A stretch of 64,000 nt of DNA from Tissierellia bacterium (GTDB lineage Bacteria > Bacillota > Clostridia > Tissierellales > Tissierellaceae), in NCBI GenBank assembly GCA_012735245.1, contig JAAYHU010000137.1, positions 37,928-101,927 on the forward strand. Direction: 5' to 3'. Within the stretch, counting starts at the first letter, position 1. Every line of letters starts with the position of its first letter. The position numbers and the translations under genes are program-made. Under the pieces are notes generated by a model. It saw nothing but the letters and a program-made list of their open reading frames with translations, had not been told where the DNA came from and did no database searches. Below are positions 47,216 through 58,116 of the stretch, piece after piece.

Positions 47216-47665
47216 TTGTTAGCAAGAGAATTCAGTTATTACCCTGAAGAAACCTTTGAAGTTCAGGAAAAGCAGAGGAAAAAGGTTGTTAGAAAGAAGA
47301 AAAATAACAGTGTATTAAAATTATTTTTATTGACTATACCTTTTATCATTCTTAGCATTTCTTTGCTAATCTTGTCTGGCTATGCAAAAATTACTACCAT
47401 TAGACAAGAATTAACTGAACTTGAAAGAGAAAAGGTTGAACTAGAAAAAACAAAGATGAATCTAATTGCGGATTTAGAAGGGATAAAGTCCTCAGGGAAA
47501 ATCGAAGAAGATGCTATTACAAAATTAGGCATGGATTATCCAAACGAAGATCAAATAGTATATATTACTGTTAATGTCAATGAGGACCCAATAGAACAGG
47601 AAGAAAAACTTACCTTAGGAGGTAGATTGGGTAAAATATTAGGCATTGTGTCAAATCTATTTTAG
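47216..47665 (+). CDS. ftsL: FtsL-type cell division protein
   Basis: Single TM plus coiled coil; dcw position between rsmH and PBP. Confidence 0.8.
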   Translation: MLAREFSYYPEETFEVQEKQRKKVVRKKKNNSVLKLFLLTIPFIILSISLLILSGYAKITTIRQELTELEREKVELEKTKMNLIADLEGIKSSGKIEEDAITKLGMDYPNEDQIVYITVNVNEDPIEQEEKLTLGGRLGKILGIVSNLF

Positions 47666-47677
47666 GGGGTATTTATT

Positions 47678-49840
47678 TTGATAAAACCCAGCTATTCATC
47701 TAAAAAGAGACTTATATTCGTCTTCATTGTGGTCATGCTATTATTTATTCTACTGATTGGAAGGTTGGGGTTTTTACAAATAGTAAGAGGTGAGGAATTA
47801 AAAAAGGGCGCCTTAGAACAGTGGACAAAGGGGATAACAATAAAATCAAAACGTGGAATTATTTATGATAGAAACGGAAAAAAATTAGCCCTTAGTGTTA
47901 GTGCTTCCACAGTATGGGCAAGTCCGCCAGATATAAAGGATCCAGAAAGGACTGCAAAGGAAGTAGCTAGGGTTTTAAATTTAGATGAAGAGTATGTTTA
48001 TGAAAAAATAACCAAAAGAGTAGGTACAGAAAAGATTAAACAATGGATAACTAATGAAGAAGCTCAAGAACTGAGAAAGCTGAAATTACCAGGGATAGAG
48101 ATTGTAGATGATAATAAAAGATACTACCCCTATGGAAATTTTGCAGCCCATGTTTTAGGTTTTACTAATATTGACAATAATGGATTAGAGGGTCTTGAGC
48201 ATACATACGATGATTATTTAACTGGAGTTCCTGGAAGATGGATAAAAACCACAGATGCAGCCAGTAGGCAATTACCCTTTGATGATGAGAAAATATATGA
48301 AGCATCTGATGGCTTGTCTATTGTTACTACTATAGATGAGGCAATACAGCATTTTGTAGAAAAGGCTGCTGAAAAAGCCTTAATACTTAATAAGGCCAAA
48401 AAGGTTACCATAATAGCAATGGAGCCTCAGACAGGCGACATATTAGCCTTAGCAAACAAGCCAGACTACGATCCCAATAATCCAAGGGAACCCTTAGACG
48501 AGGAGCTTAAAGAAAGTTGGGCAAATTTAAGCCAAGATGAACTATTGGAAAAATGGTATGAAATGTGGAGAAATACTGCCATTAGTGATGTATATGAACC
48601 AGGTTCTACCTTTAAAATAATTACAGCTGCAGCTGCCTTGGAAGAGAATATTGCTAAGCCAGATTCTCACTACTATTGTAATGGTTTCATTAGGGATATT
48701 AAGGGAGTAGTTCTAAGATGTTCCCAATGGTATAACCCCCATGGACCTCAAACCCTAGTAGAGGGGATGAACAACAGCTGTAATATCGTATTTGTAAATT
48801 TAGGAAGGCAAGTAGGCAGAGATCTGCTGTTAAAATATATTAAGGCCTTTGGTTTTGGTGAAACTACAGGAATAGATTTAAATGGTGAACAGGGAGGTAT
48901 AGTACCTCAAAATCCTGAAAGTATTAGGGAAGTTAACTTAGCCACCATGTCCTATGGCCATGGTGTAGCCGTAACTCCAATACAGCTAGTTAATGCTGTT
49001 GCTGCCATTGCCAATGGTGGAAACTTGATGGAGCCAAGGCTGGTAAAGGAATTAATAGATAGCGAGGGCAATATTGTTAAAAGTTTTGATCCTGTAGTAA
49101 AAAGAAAGGTACTGTCAGAATCAACGTCAAAAACCATGTTAGAAATGTTAGAGCAGGTAGTTAGGGATGGTACTGGAACTAAGGCATATATACCAGGCAT
49201 GAGGGTTGGAGGAAAAACAGGAACAGCCCAAAAAATTATAGATGGAAAATATGCTCCTGGAAAATATATAGCTTCTTTTGCAGCAGTGGCACCAGTAGAT
49301 GATCCCAAAATAGCCCTATTAGTCATTATAGATGAACCCAGTGCAGGCCAGTATTATGGTGGTACTATAGCTGCACCTGTGGCAAAGGAAATATTAGAGG
49401 AGACTTTAAATTATCTTGAAGTAACTCCTATATTTACAGAAGAAGAAAAGGCCATGATGACAGAAAAAGTTACAGTGCCTGACGTTAGGAATATGAAAAT
49501 AGGTGAAGGAGGAAAAATCCTAACTGATATAGGCCTAAGATATACTACAGAATATCTGGACTTAACTTCAGATTCAGTAATCCTAGATCAATTTCCATTA
49601 CCAGGCACAGAGGTTCAAAAAGGATCTATAGTAGACCTGTATTTGAATATTAAAGAGGGTGAAACCATAATAATGCCAAATTTAATTGGAAAAGATAAGT
49701 CAGAAGTAATAGAGATTTTAAACAATCTCAACCTAAATTATGAACTAAGGGGAGAAGGTAAAGCTAAGAGTCAAAATCCAAATCCTGAGGAGATAATAGA
49801 TATAAACAGAAAAATAATAGTTGAATTTGAAGGGACATAG
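47678..49840 (+). CDS. Class B penicillin-binding protein (FtsI/SpoVD-like) with PASTA domains
   Basis: YEPGSTFKIITAAAALEE, GGKTGTAQKI, two C-terminal PASTA repeats (VTVPDVRNMKIGEGGKIL; IIMPNLIGKDKSEVIEIL). Confidence 0.95.
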   Translation: MIKPSYSSKKRLIFVFIVVMLLFILLIGRLGFLQIVRGEELKKGALEQWTKGITIKSKRGIIYDRNGKKLALSVSASTVWASPPDIKDPERTAKEVARVLNLDEEYVYEKITKRVGTEKIKQWITNEEAQELRKLKLPGIEIVDDNKRYYPYGNFAAHVLGFTNIDNNGLEGLEHTYDDYLTGVPGRWIKTTDAASRQLPFDDEKIYEASDGLSIVTTIDEAIQHFVEKAAEKALILNKAKKVTIIAMEPQTGDILALANKPDYDPNNPREPLDEELKESWANLSQDELLEKWYEMWRNTAISDVYEPGSTFKIITAAAALEENIAKPDSHYYCNGFIRDIKGVVLRCSQWYNPHGPQTLVEGMNNSCNIVFVNLGRQVGRDLLLKYIKAFGFGETTGIDLNGEQGGIVPQNPESIREVNLATMSYGHGVAVTPIQLVNAVAAIANGGNLMEPRLVKELIDSEGNIVKSFDPVVKRKVLSESTSKTMLEMLEQVVRDGTGTKAYIPGMRVGGKTGTAQKIIDGKYAPGKYIASFAAVAPVDDPKIALLVIIDEPSAGQYYGGTIAAPVAKEILEETLNYLEVTPIFTEEEKAMMTEKVTVPDVRNMKIGEGGKILTDIGLRYTTEYLDLTSDSVILDQFPLPGTEVQKGSIVDLYLNIKEGETIIMPNLIGKDKSEVIEILNNLNLNYELRGEGKAKSQNPNPEEIIDINRKIIVEFEGT

Positions 49841-49854
49841 GAGTAAGATATTAG

Positions 49855-49882
49855 AGGCAACTTAAGTAAGTTGCCTTTTAGT
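49855..49882 (+). terminator. Terminator-like hairpin inside dcw cluster
   Basis: AGGCAACTTAAGTAAGTTGCCTTTTAGTT. Confidence 0.6.
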
Positions 49883-49915
49883 TAATCATATTATGGATAA
49901 AAGGCAGGTGCAAAT

Positions 49916-51373
49916 ATGGAATTAAAGGAAATAGTCAAGGACTACCAATACACATTACTAAAAGGTAGTTTAGATATAGATATAAGAGGTATAAACAATG
50001 ATTCTAGAAAGGTAAAAAGGGGAGAATTATTTGTTGCAGAAAGAGGTTTTACTGTAGATGGCCATGATTATATTGGAGATGCCATTGATAATGGTGCAAT
50101 TGCAGTGGTAATAGATAGGGATTTAGATGTAAAGGAAGATGTTACAGTAATCAAAGTTGAAGATTCTGTAGATGCCTTGGCTAGATTCTCAAGTATTTTT
50201 TATAGCAAGCCTTGGAACCAATTAGAATTAATAGGGATAACTGGTACCAACGGCAAAACTTCAACTACATATTTCATTAAAAGTATATTGGAAGAATATA
50301 ATAAAAAAGTAGGCATTATAGGAACCATGGGAGCAATAATTGGAGACGAGAAATCTGAAATAATAAATACTACTCCCAATGCTTTAACTATCCATAGTCT
50401 ACTTAAAGAAATGGTAAATAAAAACCTTGATTTTTGTATTATGGAAGTATCTTCCCATGCCCTAGAATTAAAAAGAGTTAATTATATGGATTTTCAAATC
50501 GGTATATTTACCAATTTAAGTAAGGATCACTTGGATTATCATGAGACCATGGACAAATACTTCCATAGCAAAGTAAAGCTTTTTAACAAAACTAGGAAAT
50601 ACAATATTGTAAATATTGATGATAATTACGGAAGAAAAATAATAGATATAATAGGGGAGAAGGTTCCATTATTAACTTATGGTATAATGAATAAGGGAGA
50701 TATTTTTGCATCTAATATTGAATTTAGCTTGACGAAAGTTAAATTTAACTTACATACCCCCGAGGGCAAGATAGATATAAAATTAAATATTCCCGGGGAA
50801 TTTAGTGTATATAATAGTTTGGCTGCAGCATCTTGTGCCTATGCCTATGGTATAGACTTAAGTACTATAAAAAGAGGTTTAGAGTCCATTGAGGGAATTA
50901 AGGGAAGGTTTGAAGTAGTTCCAACCAATACTGATTATACAGTAATTATTGATTTTGCCCATACAGCAGATGGACTAGAGAATGTCCTTAAAGTACTTAA
51001 AGAATTTGCAGAAGGGAGAATACTAGTAGTTTTTGGAGCTGGAGGTAATAGGGATAGGACAAAACGACCAGAAATGGGAGAAACAGTTGGCAAATATGCA
51101 GACCTTTCCATAGTTACATCAGACAATCCAAGATTTGAAGACCCAGAAACAATAATCGACGATATACTTGTAGGTACAAGAAAAGTCGGGGGAGAATATG
51201 TTAAAATTATTGATAGAGAGGAAGCAATAAAATACGCCTTAGATATAGCAAAAGCTAAAGACATTATTCTTTTAGCTGGAAAAGGCCATGAAACCTATAC
51301 CATAATAAATGGGAAGACTATCCCCTTTGATGAAAGACAAATTGTACTAGATTACCTAAATAACAGAAAATAA
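49916..51373 (+). CDS. murE: UDP-MurNAc-tripeptide synthetase MurE
   Basis: GITGTNGKTSTTYFI...TTPNALTIHSLLKEM...VSSHALELKRV...TSDNPRFEDPE. Confidence 0.97.
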   Translation: MELKEIVKDYQYTLLKGSLDIDIRGINNDSRKVKRGELFVAERGFTVDGHDYIGDAIDNGAIAVVIDRDLDVKEDVTVIKVEDSVDALARFSSIFYSKPWNQLELIGITGTNGKTSTTYFIKSILEEYNKKVGIIGTMGAIIGDEKSEIINTTPNALTIHSLLKEMVNKNLDFCIMEVSSHALELKRVNYMDFQIGIFTNLSKDHLDYHETMDKYFHSKVKLFNKTRKYNIVNIDDNYGRKIIDIIGEKVPLLTYGIMNKGDIFASNIEFSLTKVKFNLHTPEGKIDIKLNIPGEFSVYNSLAAASCAYAYGIDLSTIKRGLESIEGIKGRFEVVPTNTDYTVIIDFAHTADGLENVLKVLKEFAEGRILVVFGAGGNRDRTKRPEMGETVGKYADLSIVTSDNPRFEDPETIIDDILVGTRKVGGEYVKIIDREEAIKYALDIAKAKDIILLAGKGHETYTIINGKTIPFDERQIVLDYLNNRK

Positions 51374-51400
51374 AGATTAGATACTTGAGAGGAGAACATT

Positions 51401-52369
51401 ATGATTGAATATATAGATATAGTAAGAAATCTTTTCATGTCATTTATAATAACCCTTATTCTCGGTCCAATTATCATACCCCTACTAAGGAAATTAAAAA
51501 TTGGCCAAAATGTAAGGGATGATGGCCCTCAAACCCATTTGAAAAAGTCAGGCACACCTACCATGGGCGGGATCATGATACTCATAGCCCTAGTCATTAC
51601 AATTACAACATCAGGAGTATTGAATCGGGATATGTATGTATTATTGCTATCAACCTTTGGTTTTGGTCTAATTGGATTTATAGACGACTATATCAAAGTA
51701 GTTAAAAGAAGGTCCCTAGGATTAAGGGCTTATCAAAAATTAATAGGTCAAATAATACTTGCTATAATATTGGCAGTATACCAATCATCCACATCTGTAC
51801 TAGGAACAAAACTAATAGTTCCATTTTTGAAAGACCAGTATCTAGATTTGGGACCCTTATATATTCCTTTTATTGCATTTGTAGTTGTGGCAACTGTCAA
51901 TAGTGTAAATCTGACAGATGGTTTAGATGGATTGGCTTCAGGAGTTACTTTAATAATCCTATCCTTCTTCGGCTTAGTTGCCTTAAACTTTGGTATGGAA
52001 ATCATATCTATTTTCTCCACTACTTTGGCTGGAGCTTGTTTAGGTTTTTTGATACACAATGCCTACCCAGCAAAGGTGTTTATGGGAGATACAGGTTCTA
52101 TGGCCTTAGGAGGGGCAGTTTCAGCCATAGCTATACTATTAAATCTACCTTTAATAATACCCATAGTAGGAGGAATATATTTTGTAGAAGCCTTGTCGGT
52201 AATCATTCAGGTAACTTCTTATAAACTTACAGGTAAAAGGGTTTTCCTAATGAGTCCTTTACATCACCATTTTGAACAAAAAGGCTGGAAGGAAACAAAG
52301 GTAGTAGCTGTTTTTTGGATTGTAACAGTAATACTATGTTTAATTGGGATAGTCAGTGTACCTTATTAG
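51401..52369 (+). CDS. mraY: Phospho-MurNAc-pentapeptide transferase MraY
   Basis: GTPTMGGIMIL; GFIDDYIKVVKRRSLGLRAYQKL; NLTDGLDGLASG; MSPLHHHFEQKGWKE. Confidence 0.98.
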   Translation: MIEYIDIVRNLFMSFIITLILGPIIIPLLRKLKIGQNVRDDGPQTHLKKSGTPTMGGIMILIALVITITTSGVLNRDMYVLLLSTFGFGLIGFIDDYIKVVKRRSLGLRAYQKLIGQIILAIILAVYQSSTSVLGTKLIVPFLKDQYLDLGPLYIPFIAFVVVATVNSVNLTDGLDGLASGVTLIILSFFGLVALNFGMEIISIFSTTLAGACLGFLIHNAYPAKVFMGDTGSMALGGAVSAIAILLNLPLIIPIVGGIYFVEALSVIIQVTSYKLTGKRVFLMSPLHHHFEQKGWKETKVVAVFWIVTVILCLIGIVSVPY

Positions 52370-52385
52370 AAAGAGAGTTGATATT

Positions 52386-53747
52386 ATGGATTTATCAAAT
52401 GCTAGAGTATTGGTATTAGGACTTGGAATAACAGGCCAGTCAACTGTGAAGGCTCTTTATAAATTGGATGCACAAATAATAGTATCTGATTCTAAAAGAG
52501 AAGATGAGCTGGAAGAATTTTTTAAAAAAATCGATGGTATAAATGTGGAAAAATACATAAATACGAATAATGTACCCTTAGAGGATATTGATTTAATAGT
52601 AAAAAGTCCCGGCATACCACCTACTAACCCAATTATTTTTGAGGCAAAAAAAAGAAATATTGAAGTAATAACAGATATTGAATTAGCCTATAGAATCTCC
52701 CCTACAGACAATATAATTGCCATAACAGGAACTAATGGAAAAACAACAACTACTGCCTTAGTGGGAGAAATATTTAAAAAGGCTAAATACAACACCTATG
52801 TTACGGGAAATATTGGTGTAGGGATTTTAGAAAACATGATAAGTGCCAAGGAAGACGATGTATTTGTTGTTGAAACAAGTAGCTTTCAATTGGAAGATAC
52901 AGTCCATTTCAAACCTAAGGTAAGCCTAATAACTAATATAAGTCCTGATCACCTAGATTGGCATACCACTTTTGAAAATTATGTGGAAGCTAAGAAAAAA
53001 GTTTTTAAAAATCAAAGTAAAAACGACTATACAGTATTGAATTTTGAAGATGGTGTCCTTAGACAATTTGAAGATGAAGTTAAATCTAAAATTATTTGGT
53101 TTAGTGCAGACAACATATTAGACAAGGGAGTATTTGTAGAAGGAGATTATATAGTCATAAAGGATGAAGAATTTAAGGAGAAGGTATTGCCCTACAAGGA
53201 GTTAAAAATTTTTGGGAAACATAATCTGGAAAATGCTCTAGCAAGTGCTGCAATTGCCTACGCTATGGGTATAGATTTAAACTATATTAGAGAAGGTTTA
53301 AGAGACTTTTCCGGAGTAGAACATAGGATAGAATATGTTAGGGAAGTAGGCGGAATATCATTTTACAACGATTCGAAGGGGACTAACCCAGACTCTACCA
53401 TAAAGGCAATAGAGGCCCTTAATGGACCTATAATCCTGATAGCAGGGGGCTATGATAAAGGATCCCAGTTTGATGAATTAATAAATTCTTTTAATGGGAA
53501 AGTTAAGGAGTTAATCCTTATGGGAGAAACCAAAGAAAAAATTAAAAAAACTGCCTTAGAGCATAATTTCAAAAATATACATCTGGTAGAAAGCATGAAG
53601 GAGGCTGTAAATTTGGCTTTTAGATTGGGAAAAGAAAAGGATAATGTATTATTGTCTCCTGCATGTGCTTCTTGGGATATGTATAAAAGTTACGAAGAAA
53701 GAGGTAAGGATTATAAAAAGGCTGTATATAAATTAGAGGTGGAGTAA
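52386..53747 (+). CDS. murD: UDP-MurNAc-L-Ala:D-Glu ligase MurD
   Basis: VKSPGIPPTNPII; AITGTNGKTTTTALVGEIF; YNDSKGTNPDSTIKAIEAL. Confidence 0.97.
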   Translation: MDLSNARVLVLGLGITGQSTVKALYKLDAQIIVSDSKREDELEEFFKKIDGINVEKYINTNNVPLEDIDLIVKSPGIPPTNPIIFEAKKRNIEVITDIELAYRISPTDNIIAITGTNGKTTTTALVGEIFKKAKYNTYVTGNIGVGILENMISAKEDDVFVVETSSFQLEDTVHFKPKVSLITNISPDHLDWHTTFENYVEAKKKVFKNQSKNDYTVLNFEDGVLRQFEDEVKSKIIWFSADNILDKGVFVEGDYIVIKDEEFKEKVLPYKELKIFGKHNLENALASAAIAYAMGIDLNYIREGLRDFSGVEHRIEYVREVGGISFYNDSKGTNPDSTIKAIEALNGPIILIAGGYDKGSQFDELINSFNGKVKELILMGETKEKIKKTALEHNFKNIHLVESMKEAVNLAFRLGKEKDNVLLSPACASWDMYKSYEERGKDYKKAVYKLEVE

Positions 53748-53748
53748 T

Positions 53749-54876
53749 ATGGGAAAGAAAAAGACCCTTCAAAGGAAAAAAGCAGTTGATTTTACCTTGC
53801 TTATGTCAACCTTAATCCTGGTATTTATTGGTATTATAATGGTCTTTAGTGCCAGTTGGCCAGAAGCCATGCAAGATTTTGATAACGGATATTATTTTTT
53901 AAAAAAGCAAATAATATCTGCTTCTATTGGATTAGTAGGACTTTTAATCTGCATGAACATAAATTATAAAATCTGGAAGAAATATGCTCTTTGGATTTTT
54001 ATCCTGTCCCTGATATTAGGTGCCTTGATTTTCTCTCCCTTAGGTAGAGAAATTAAAGGAGCAAGAAGATGGATAGATTTAGGAATTACAACTTTCATGC
54101 CTTCAGATGCCATTAAGGTTGGTTCCATTATCTATTTTTCCAGTTTTCTTGCAAATAAAAAGGATAAAATATCCTCCCTTTTACATGGGACTTTGCCAGC
54201 TTTAATCATAATAGGTATCTCCTGCGGTGCCATATATGTTCAAAGGGACTTAGGAACTACCATTACTTTGGGAGCCACTTTAATAGGTATGTTTTTCATA
54301 GCTGGAATGAATATATTGCATTTGATTTTCATGGCTGCAGGTGCAACAGTCTTTGGCTATTTAGCTGTAACTGGGCCAGAAAATGAGTATAGATTAAAAA
54401 GAATAATCGCTTTTAGAGACCCTTTCGCCTATAAATTAGACATAGGTTGGCAGGCTGTCCAATCATTATATGCCCTTGGTTCAGGGGGCTTATTTGGCTT
54501 AGGCTTAGGGAAAAGCAGGCAAAAATTCTTCTATATTCCAGAATCCTATAATGACTTTATATTTTCAATTATAGGTGAAGAACTGGGATTTTTAGGTACT
54601 AGTTTCGTCATAATACTCTTTATGATATTAATCTGGAGAGGCATTAGGATTGCTTTAAGTGTTGAAGATGCCTTTGGTTGCTTTTTAGCTTCAGGCATTA
54701 CAGCCTTAGTCACTGTGCAGTCCCTAATTCATATAGCAGTAGTTACATCTTCCATACCTACAACTGGTATTACCCTGCCTTTTGTGTCTTACGGTGGAAC
54801 TTCCCTTATGATCTATATGTCTGCCATAGGAATACTTTTAAACATTTCTAGACATGCAAATTTAGATAGGAGTTGA
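53749..54876 (+). CDS. ftsW: SEDS protein FtsW/SpoVE
   Basis: GREIKGARRWIDLG; RIIAFRDPFAYKLDIGWQAVQSLYALGSGGLFGLGLGKSRQKFFYIPESYNDFIFSIIGEELGF. Confidence 0.95.
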   Translation: MGKKKTLQRKKAVDFTLLMSTLILVFIGIIMVFSASWPEAMQDFDNGYYFLKKQIISASIGLVGLLICMNINYKIWKKYALWIFILSLILGALIFSPLGREIKGARRWIDLGITTFMPSDAIKVGSIIYFSSFLANKKDKISSLLHGTLPALIIIGISCGAIYVQRDLGTTITLGATLIGMFFIAGMNILHLIFMAAGATVFGYLAVTGPENEYRLKRIIAFRDPFAYKLDIGWQAVQSLYALGSGGLFGLGLGKSRQKFFYIPESYNDFIFSIIGEELGFLGTSFVIILFMILIWRGIRIALSVEDAFGCFLASGITALVTVQSLIHIAVVTSSIPTTGITLPFVSYGGTSLMIYMSAIGILLNISRHANLDRS

Positions 54877-55979
54877 AGAAAGTGAAATATCTAATATCAG
54901 GAGGAGGTACAGGAGGCCATATATACCCTGCCTTAGCCATTGCTAAAGAAATCCAATTAAGAGATAAAAATGCTAAGATCCTCTATGTAGGTACTAAGAA
55001 AGGGCTAGAAGCAGAATTAGTACCTAAAGAGGGGTTAGAATTTAAAACCATAAGGGTAAAGGGTTTGCCTAGAAGGCTGAATAAGGAATCATTTATTGCA
55101 GCAAAAGAATTAATTCTAGGCTTACTAGATGCCAAGAAAATCTTAGATGATTTTAAGCCTGATGTTGTAATAGGTACTGGAGGATATGTTTGTGGTCCAG
55201 TAGTTTATGTGGCCAAGAAGAAAAAGATACCTGCCTTAATCCATGAGCAAAATGCCTATCCAGGCATTACGAATAAGATTTTGTCAAGATATGTTGACAA
55301 AGTGGCTGTAACCTTTGAGGAGTCAAAAAAATACTTTAAACATCCCAATAGGGTTGTAAAAACTGGAAATCCAATTAGACGGGAAATCCTTGAAATAAAT
55401 AAAGAAGCTGCCTACAAGAAGCTAAATATAGAAAAGAACAAACCTTTTATTCTGTCCTTTGGTGGCAGTGGGGGACAGAAAAAATTAAACGATGCTATTT
55501 TCGATTTTATAAAAAGGGGTATAAAAGATTTACAGCTAATTCATGTGACAGGTAAAAGGTTTTATGACGAATTTATGGATAAAATTAAAAAAAGCAATAT
55601 TGTCTTAGATGAAAACATAAGGATATTTCCTTACTTTTACCAGATTCCAGAAGCCATAAATATTGCTACCCTTGTAATTACCTCAGCAGGGGCTATAACC
55701 TTAGCAGAGATTGCAGCAGTAGGTGTACCAAGTATATTGATTCCAAAAAGCTATACTGCAGAAAATCATCAAGAATATAATGCCAGGGCTTTTGAAAAAA
55801 ACGGTGCCTGTGTATTAGTACTGGAGAAGGATTTAAATAATATAAGGCTAGATGATATTATTTATAGTATAATAAGAGATGACAAAAAGTTATCAAATAT
55901 GAGAAAAAACAGCAAAAAAATGGGTCAAATTGATGCAGCAGAAAAGATATATGAGCTTATTGAAGCCATCGCCAAATAA
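54873..55979 (+). CDS. murG: UDP-GlcNAc--lipid I transferase MurG
   Basis: GGGTGGHIYPALAIAKEI; IGTGGYVCGPVVYVAKKKKIPALIHEQNAYPG; SAGAITLAEIAAVGVPSILIP. Confidence 0.97.
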   Translation: MKKVKYLISGGGTGGHIYPALAIAKEIQLRDKNAKILYVGTKKGLEAELVPKEGLEFKTIRVKGLPRRLNKESFIAAKELILGLLDAKKILDDFKPDVVIGTGGYVCGPVVYVAKKKKIPALIHEQNAYPGITNKILSRYVDKVAVTFEESKKYFKHPNRVVKTGNPIRREILEINKEAAYKKLNIEKNKPFILSFGGSGGQKKLNDAIFDFIKRGIKDLQLIHVTGKRFYDEFMDKIKKSNIVLDENIRIFPYFYQIPEAINIATLVITSAGAITLAEIAAVGVPSILIPKSYTAENHQEYNARAFEKNGACVLVLEKDLNNIRLDDIIYSIIRDDKKLSNMRKNSKKMGQIDAAEKIYELIEAIAK

Positions 55980-56052
55980 AATCTGTAACCCTAAATCCAC
56001 CTATGCATAATATGTTTATATACTTGAATGTATGTTATGCGGAGGTGGTTTG

Positions 56053-57306
56053 GTGGGAAAATATGTAATAAATGGTGGAAATAAGCTGGTAGGAGAAGTT
56101 TCGGTTTCAGGTGCAAAAAACTCTGTACTACCAATCTTAGCAGCCACTGTTATTGGGGGAAATAAGAGTACCATATTCAATATACCAAATTTAAGAGATG
56201 TAGAAATTATGAAAAATATTTTATTATCCTTAGGTTGTTCGGTAAAAAGAACAGGTAATATTATGGAGGTAGATTCAAAATCTTTAAATCAAATAATAGT
56301 ACCCGAGGAATTAGTTAGGGAAATGAGGTCTTCTATCATATTGATGGGAGCAATGTTGTCCAGGACCCGAGAGGTTGTTATTTCTTATCCAGGTGGTTGC
56401 GAGATTGGGCCAAGGCCCATAGACTTACATTTAAAAGCCCTAAGAGAAATGGGAGCAGTAATAGAAGAATCCCATGGACAATTATACTGTAAGACTGATG
56501 GTCTAAAGGGCTGTGATATACAATTGGATTACCCATCTGTAGGAGCCACTGAAAATATTATCCTGGCTGCTGTAACTGCAAAAGGTACTACAGTAATTAG
56601 AAATGCTGCCAGGGAACCTGAAATAGTTGACTTACAAAACTACTTAAACAAGGCTGGGGCTAAGGTCTCAGGAGCAGGAACTTCAGTAATAACTATAGAG
56701 GGTGTAAATAAGTTTAATGATGTGACCCATACCATTATACCTGATAGGATTGTTGCAGGTACTTTAATGGTTGCATCGACAATAACAGGTGGAGATATTA
56801 TCTTAAATAATGTTATTGTCGAACACCTACTTGGAATAATAGCAAAGCTTAAAGAAGCAGGTGCCATAATATATACCAATGGCAACTCCCTAAAAGTGAC
56901 AGGGCCTAGGAAAATCAATTCTATTGAAATGATACAGACTTTACCCTATCCTGGATTTCCAACTGATATGCAGGCTCAGATGATGGCACTATTATCCATA
57001 GCCAACGGAACTAGCATTATATGTGAAACTGTATTTGAAAATAGGTTTAAACATGGAGAGGAGTTAATAAGAATGGGAGCCAATATTAAAATCTTTGGTA
57101 GGGTTGCAGTTATAAATGGGGTCAAGGAATTAACAGGGGCTAAGGTAACTGCCAAGGACTTAAGAGGTGGTGCGGCTTTGACCTTAGCAGGCTTAGTTGC
57201 CAAAGGAATTACTGAAGTTCAAAACATTTATCACATAGAAAGAGGATATGAAGATTTCCATATAACTTTACAAAACTTAGGAGCAGACATAGTAAAAATT
57301 GATTAG
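56053..57306 (+). CDS. murA: UDP-GlcNAc 1-carboxyvinyltransferase MurA
   Basis: VSVSGAKNSVLPILAAT; PGGCEIGPRPIDLHLKALREMGA; VFENRFKHGEELIRMGA; GTG start 56053 after GGAGGTGG. Confidence 0.97.
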   Translation: MGKYVINGGNKLVGEVSVSGAKNSVLPILAATVIGGNKSTIFNIPNLRDVEIMKNILLSLGCSVKRTGNIMEVDSKSLNQIIVPEELVREMRSSIILMGAMLSRTREVVISYPGGCEIGPRPIDLHLKALREMGAVIEESHGQLYCKTDGLKGCDIQLDYPSVGATENIILAAVTAKGTTVIRNAAREPEIVDLQNYLNKAGAKVSGAGTSVITIEGVNKFNDVTHTIIPDRIVAGTLMVASTITGGDIILNNVIVEHLLGIIAKLKEAGAIIYTNGNSLKVTGPRKINSIEMIQTLPYPGFPTDMQAQMMALLSIANGTSIICETVFENRFKHGEELIRMGANIKIFGRVAVINGVKELTGAKVTAKDLRGGAALTLAGLVAKGITEVQNIYHIERGYEDFHITLQNLGADIVKID

Positions 57307-57353
57307 CAGCATTTGCTGCTAATTATACATAGGTACAAGCCCGGGGTGATAAC

Positions 57354-58106
57354 ATGAGAAAAATCTCTAGAGTAGAGAGAAAAAAACGAAGAAGGAGGTT
57401 ATATTTTAGAATCTTCTTATTGGCCTTATCTATTTGTTTCGTAATCATATTGGTATTAAATACCGATCTGTTTGTCATAAATAATATTGAAGTAATTGGG
57501 AACGATAAACTATCTAAGGAAAATATAGTATTAGGATCCTCCATAAAAGTTGGAGACAATATATTTAAGATAAGTACTAAGGAAGGGGAAAATAACTTAA
57601 AAAGCTTAGCATATATTAAAGATGTAAAAATCAAAAGAAAGCTACCAAAAGAAATTTTAATAGAAGTAGTGGAGAGGAAAGAGCTATTACAAATTAAAAA
57701 TATATCCTCCTTAGCCTTAGTTGATGAAGAAGGATATATTTTGGATTTAAAGAGCCATGAAGATGAAAATTTGCCATTAATAAATGGCTTAAACATAGAT
57801 AACAAAAAAATAGGCGAGAATATCAATGTTACTGAGGATATGAAATTAAACTTCGAATTTATTAAAGAAGGACATGCCTTAGGATTGTTACAAAAGATGA
57901 AAGAAGTGGATATGGCAGATAATGACAACATAAATATTGAGCTAAATAACGGTATTTTAATTGCCTTTGGTGACATAAATAATGTAAAATATAAAATGAG
58001 CTTATTAAATGAAATCATTAAGGATATAAATAGGAAAGGACTATCATGTAAAATGATATTAATGGATAGAGGGGAGAATCCTATAATTGTACTTAATGAG
58101 GAGTAG
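57354..58106 (+). CDS. ftsQ: FtsQ/DivIB cell division protein
   Basis: Single TM then POTRA: VINNIEVIGNDKLSKENIVLGSSIKVGDNIFKI. Confidence 0.9.
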   Translation: MRKISRVERKKRRRRLYFRIFLLALSICFVIILVLNTDLFVINNIEVIGNDKLSKENIVLGSSIKVGDNIFKISTKEGENNLKSLAYIKDVKIKRKLPKEILIEVVERKELLQIKNISSLALVDEEGYILDLKSHEDENLPLINGLNIDNKKIGENINVTEDMKLNFEFIKEGHALGLLQKMKEVDMADNDNINIELNNGILIAFGDINNVKYKMSLLNEIIKDINRKGLSCKMILMDRGENPIIVLNEE

Positions 58107-58116
58107 GAGAGGTAAA

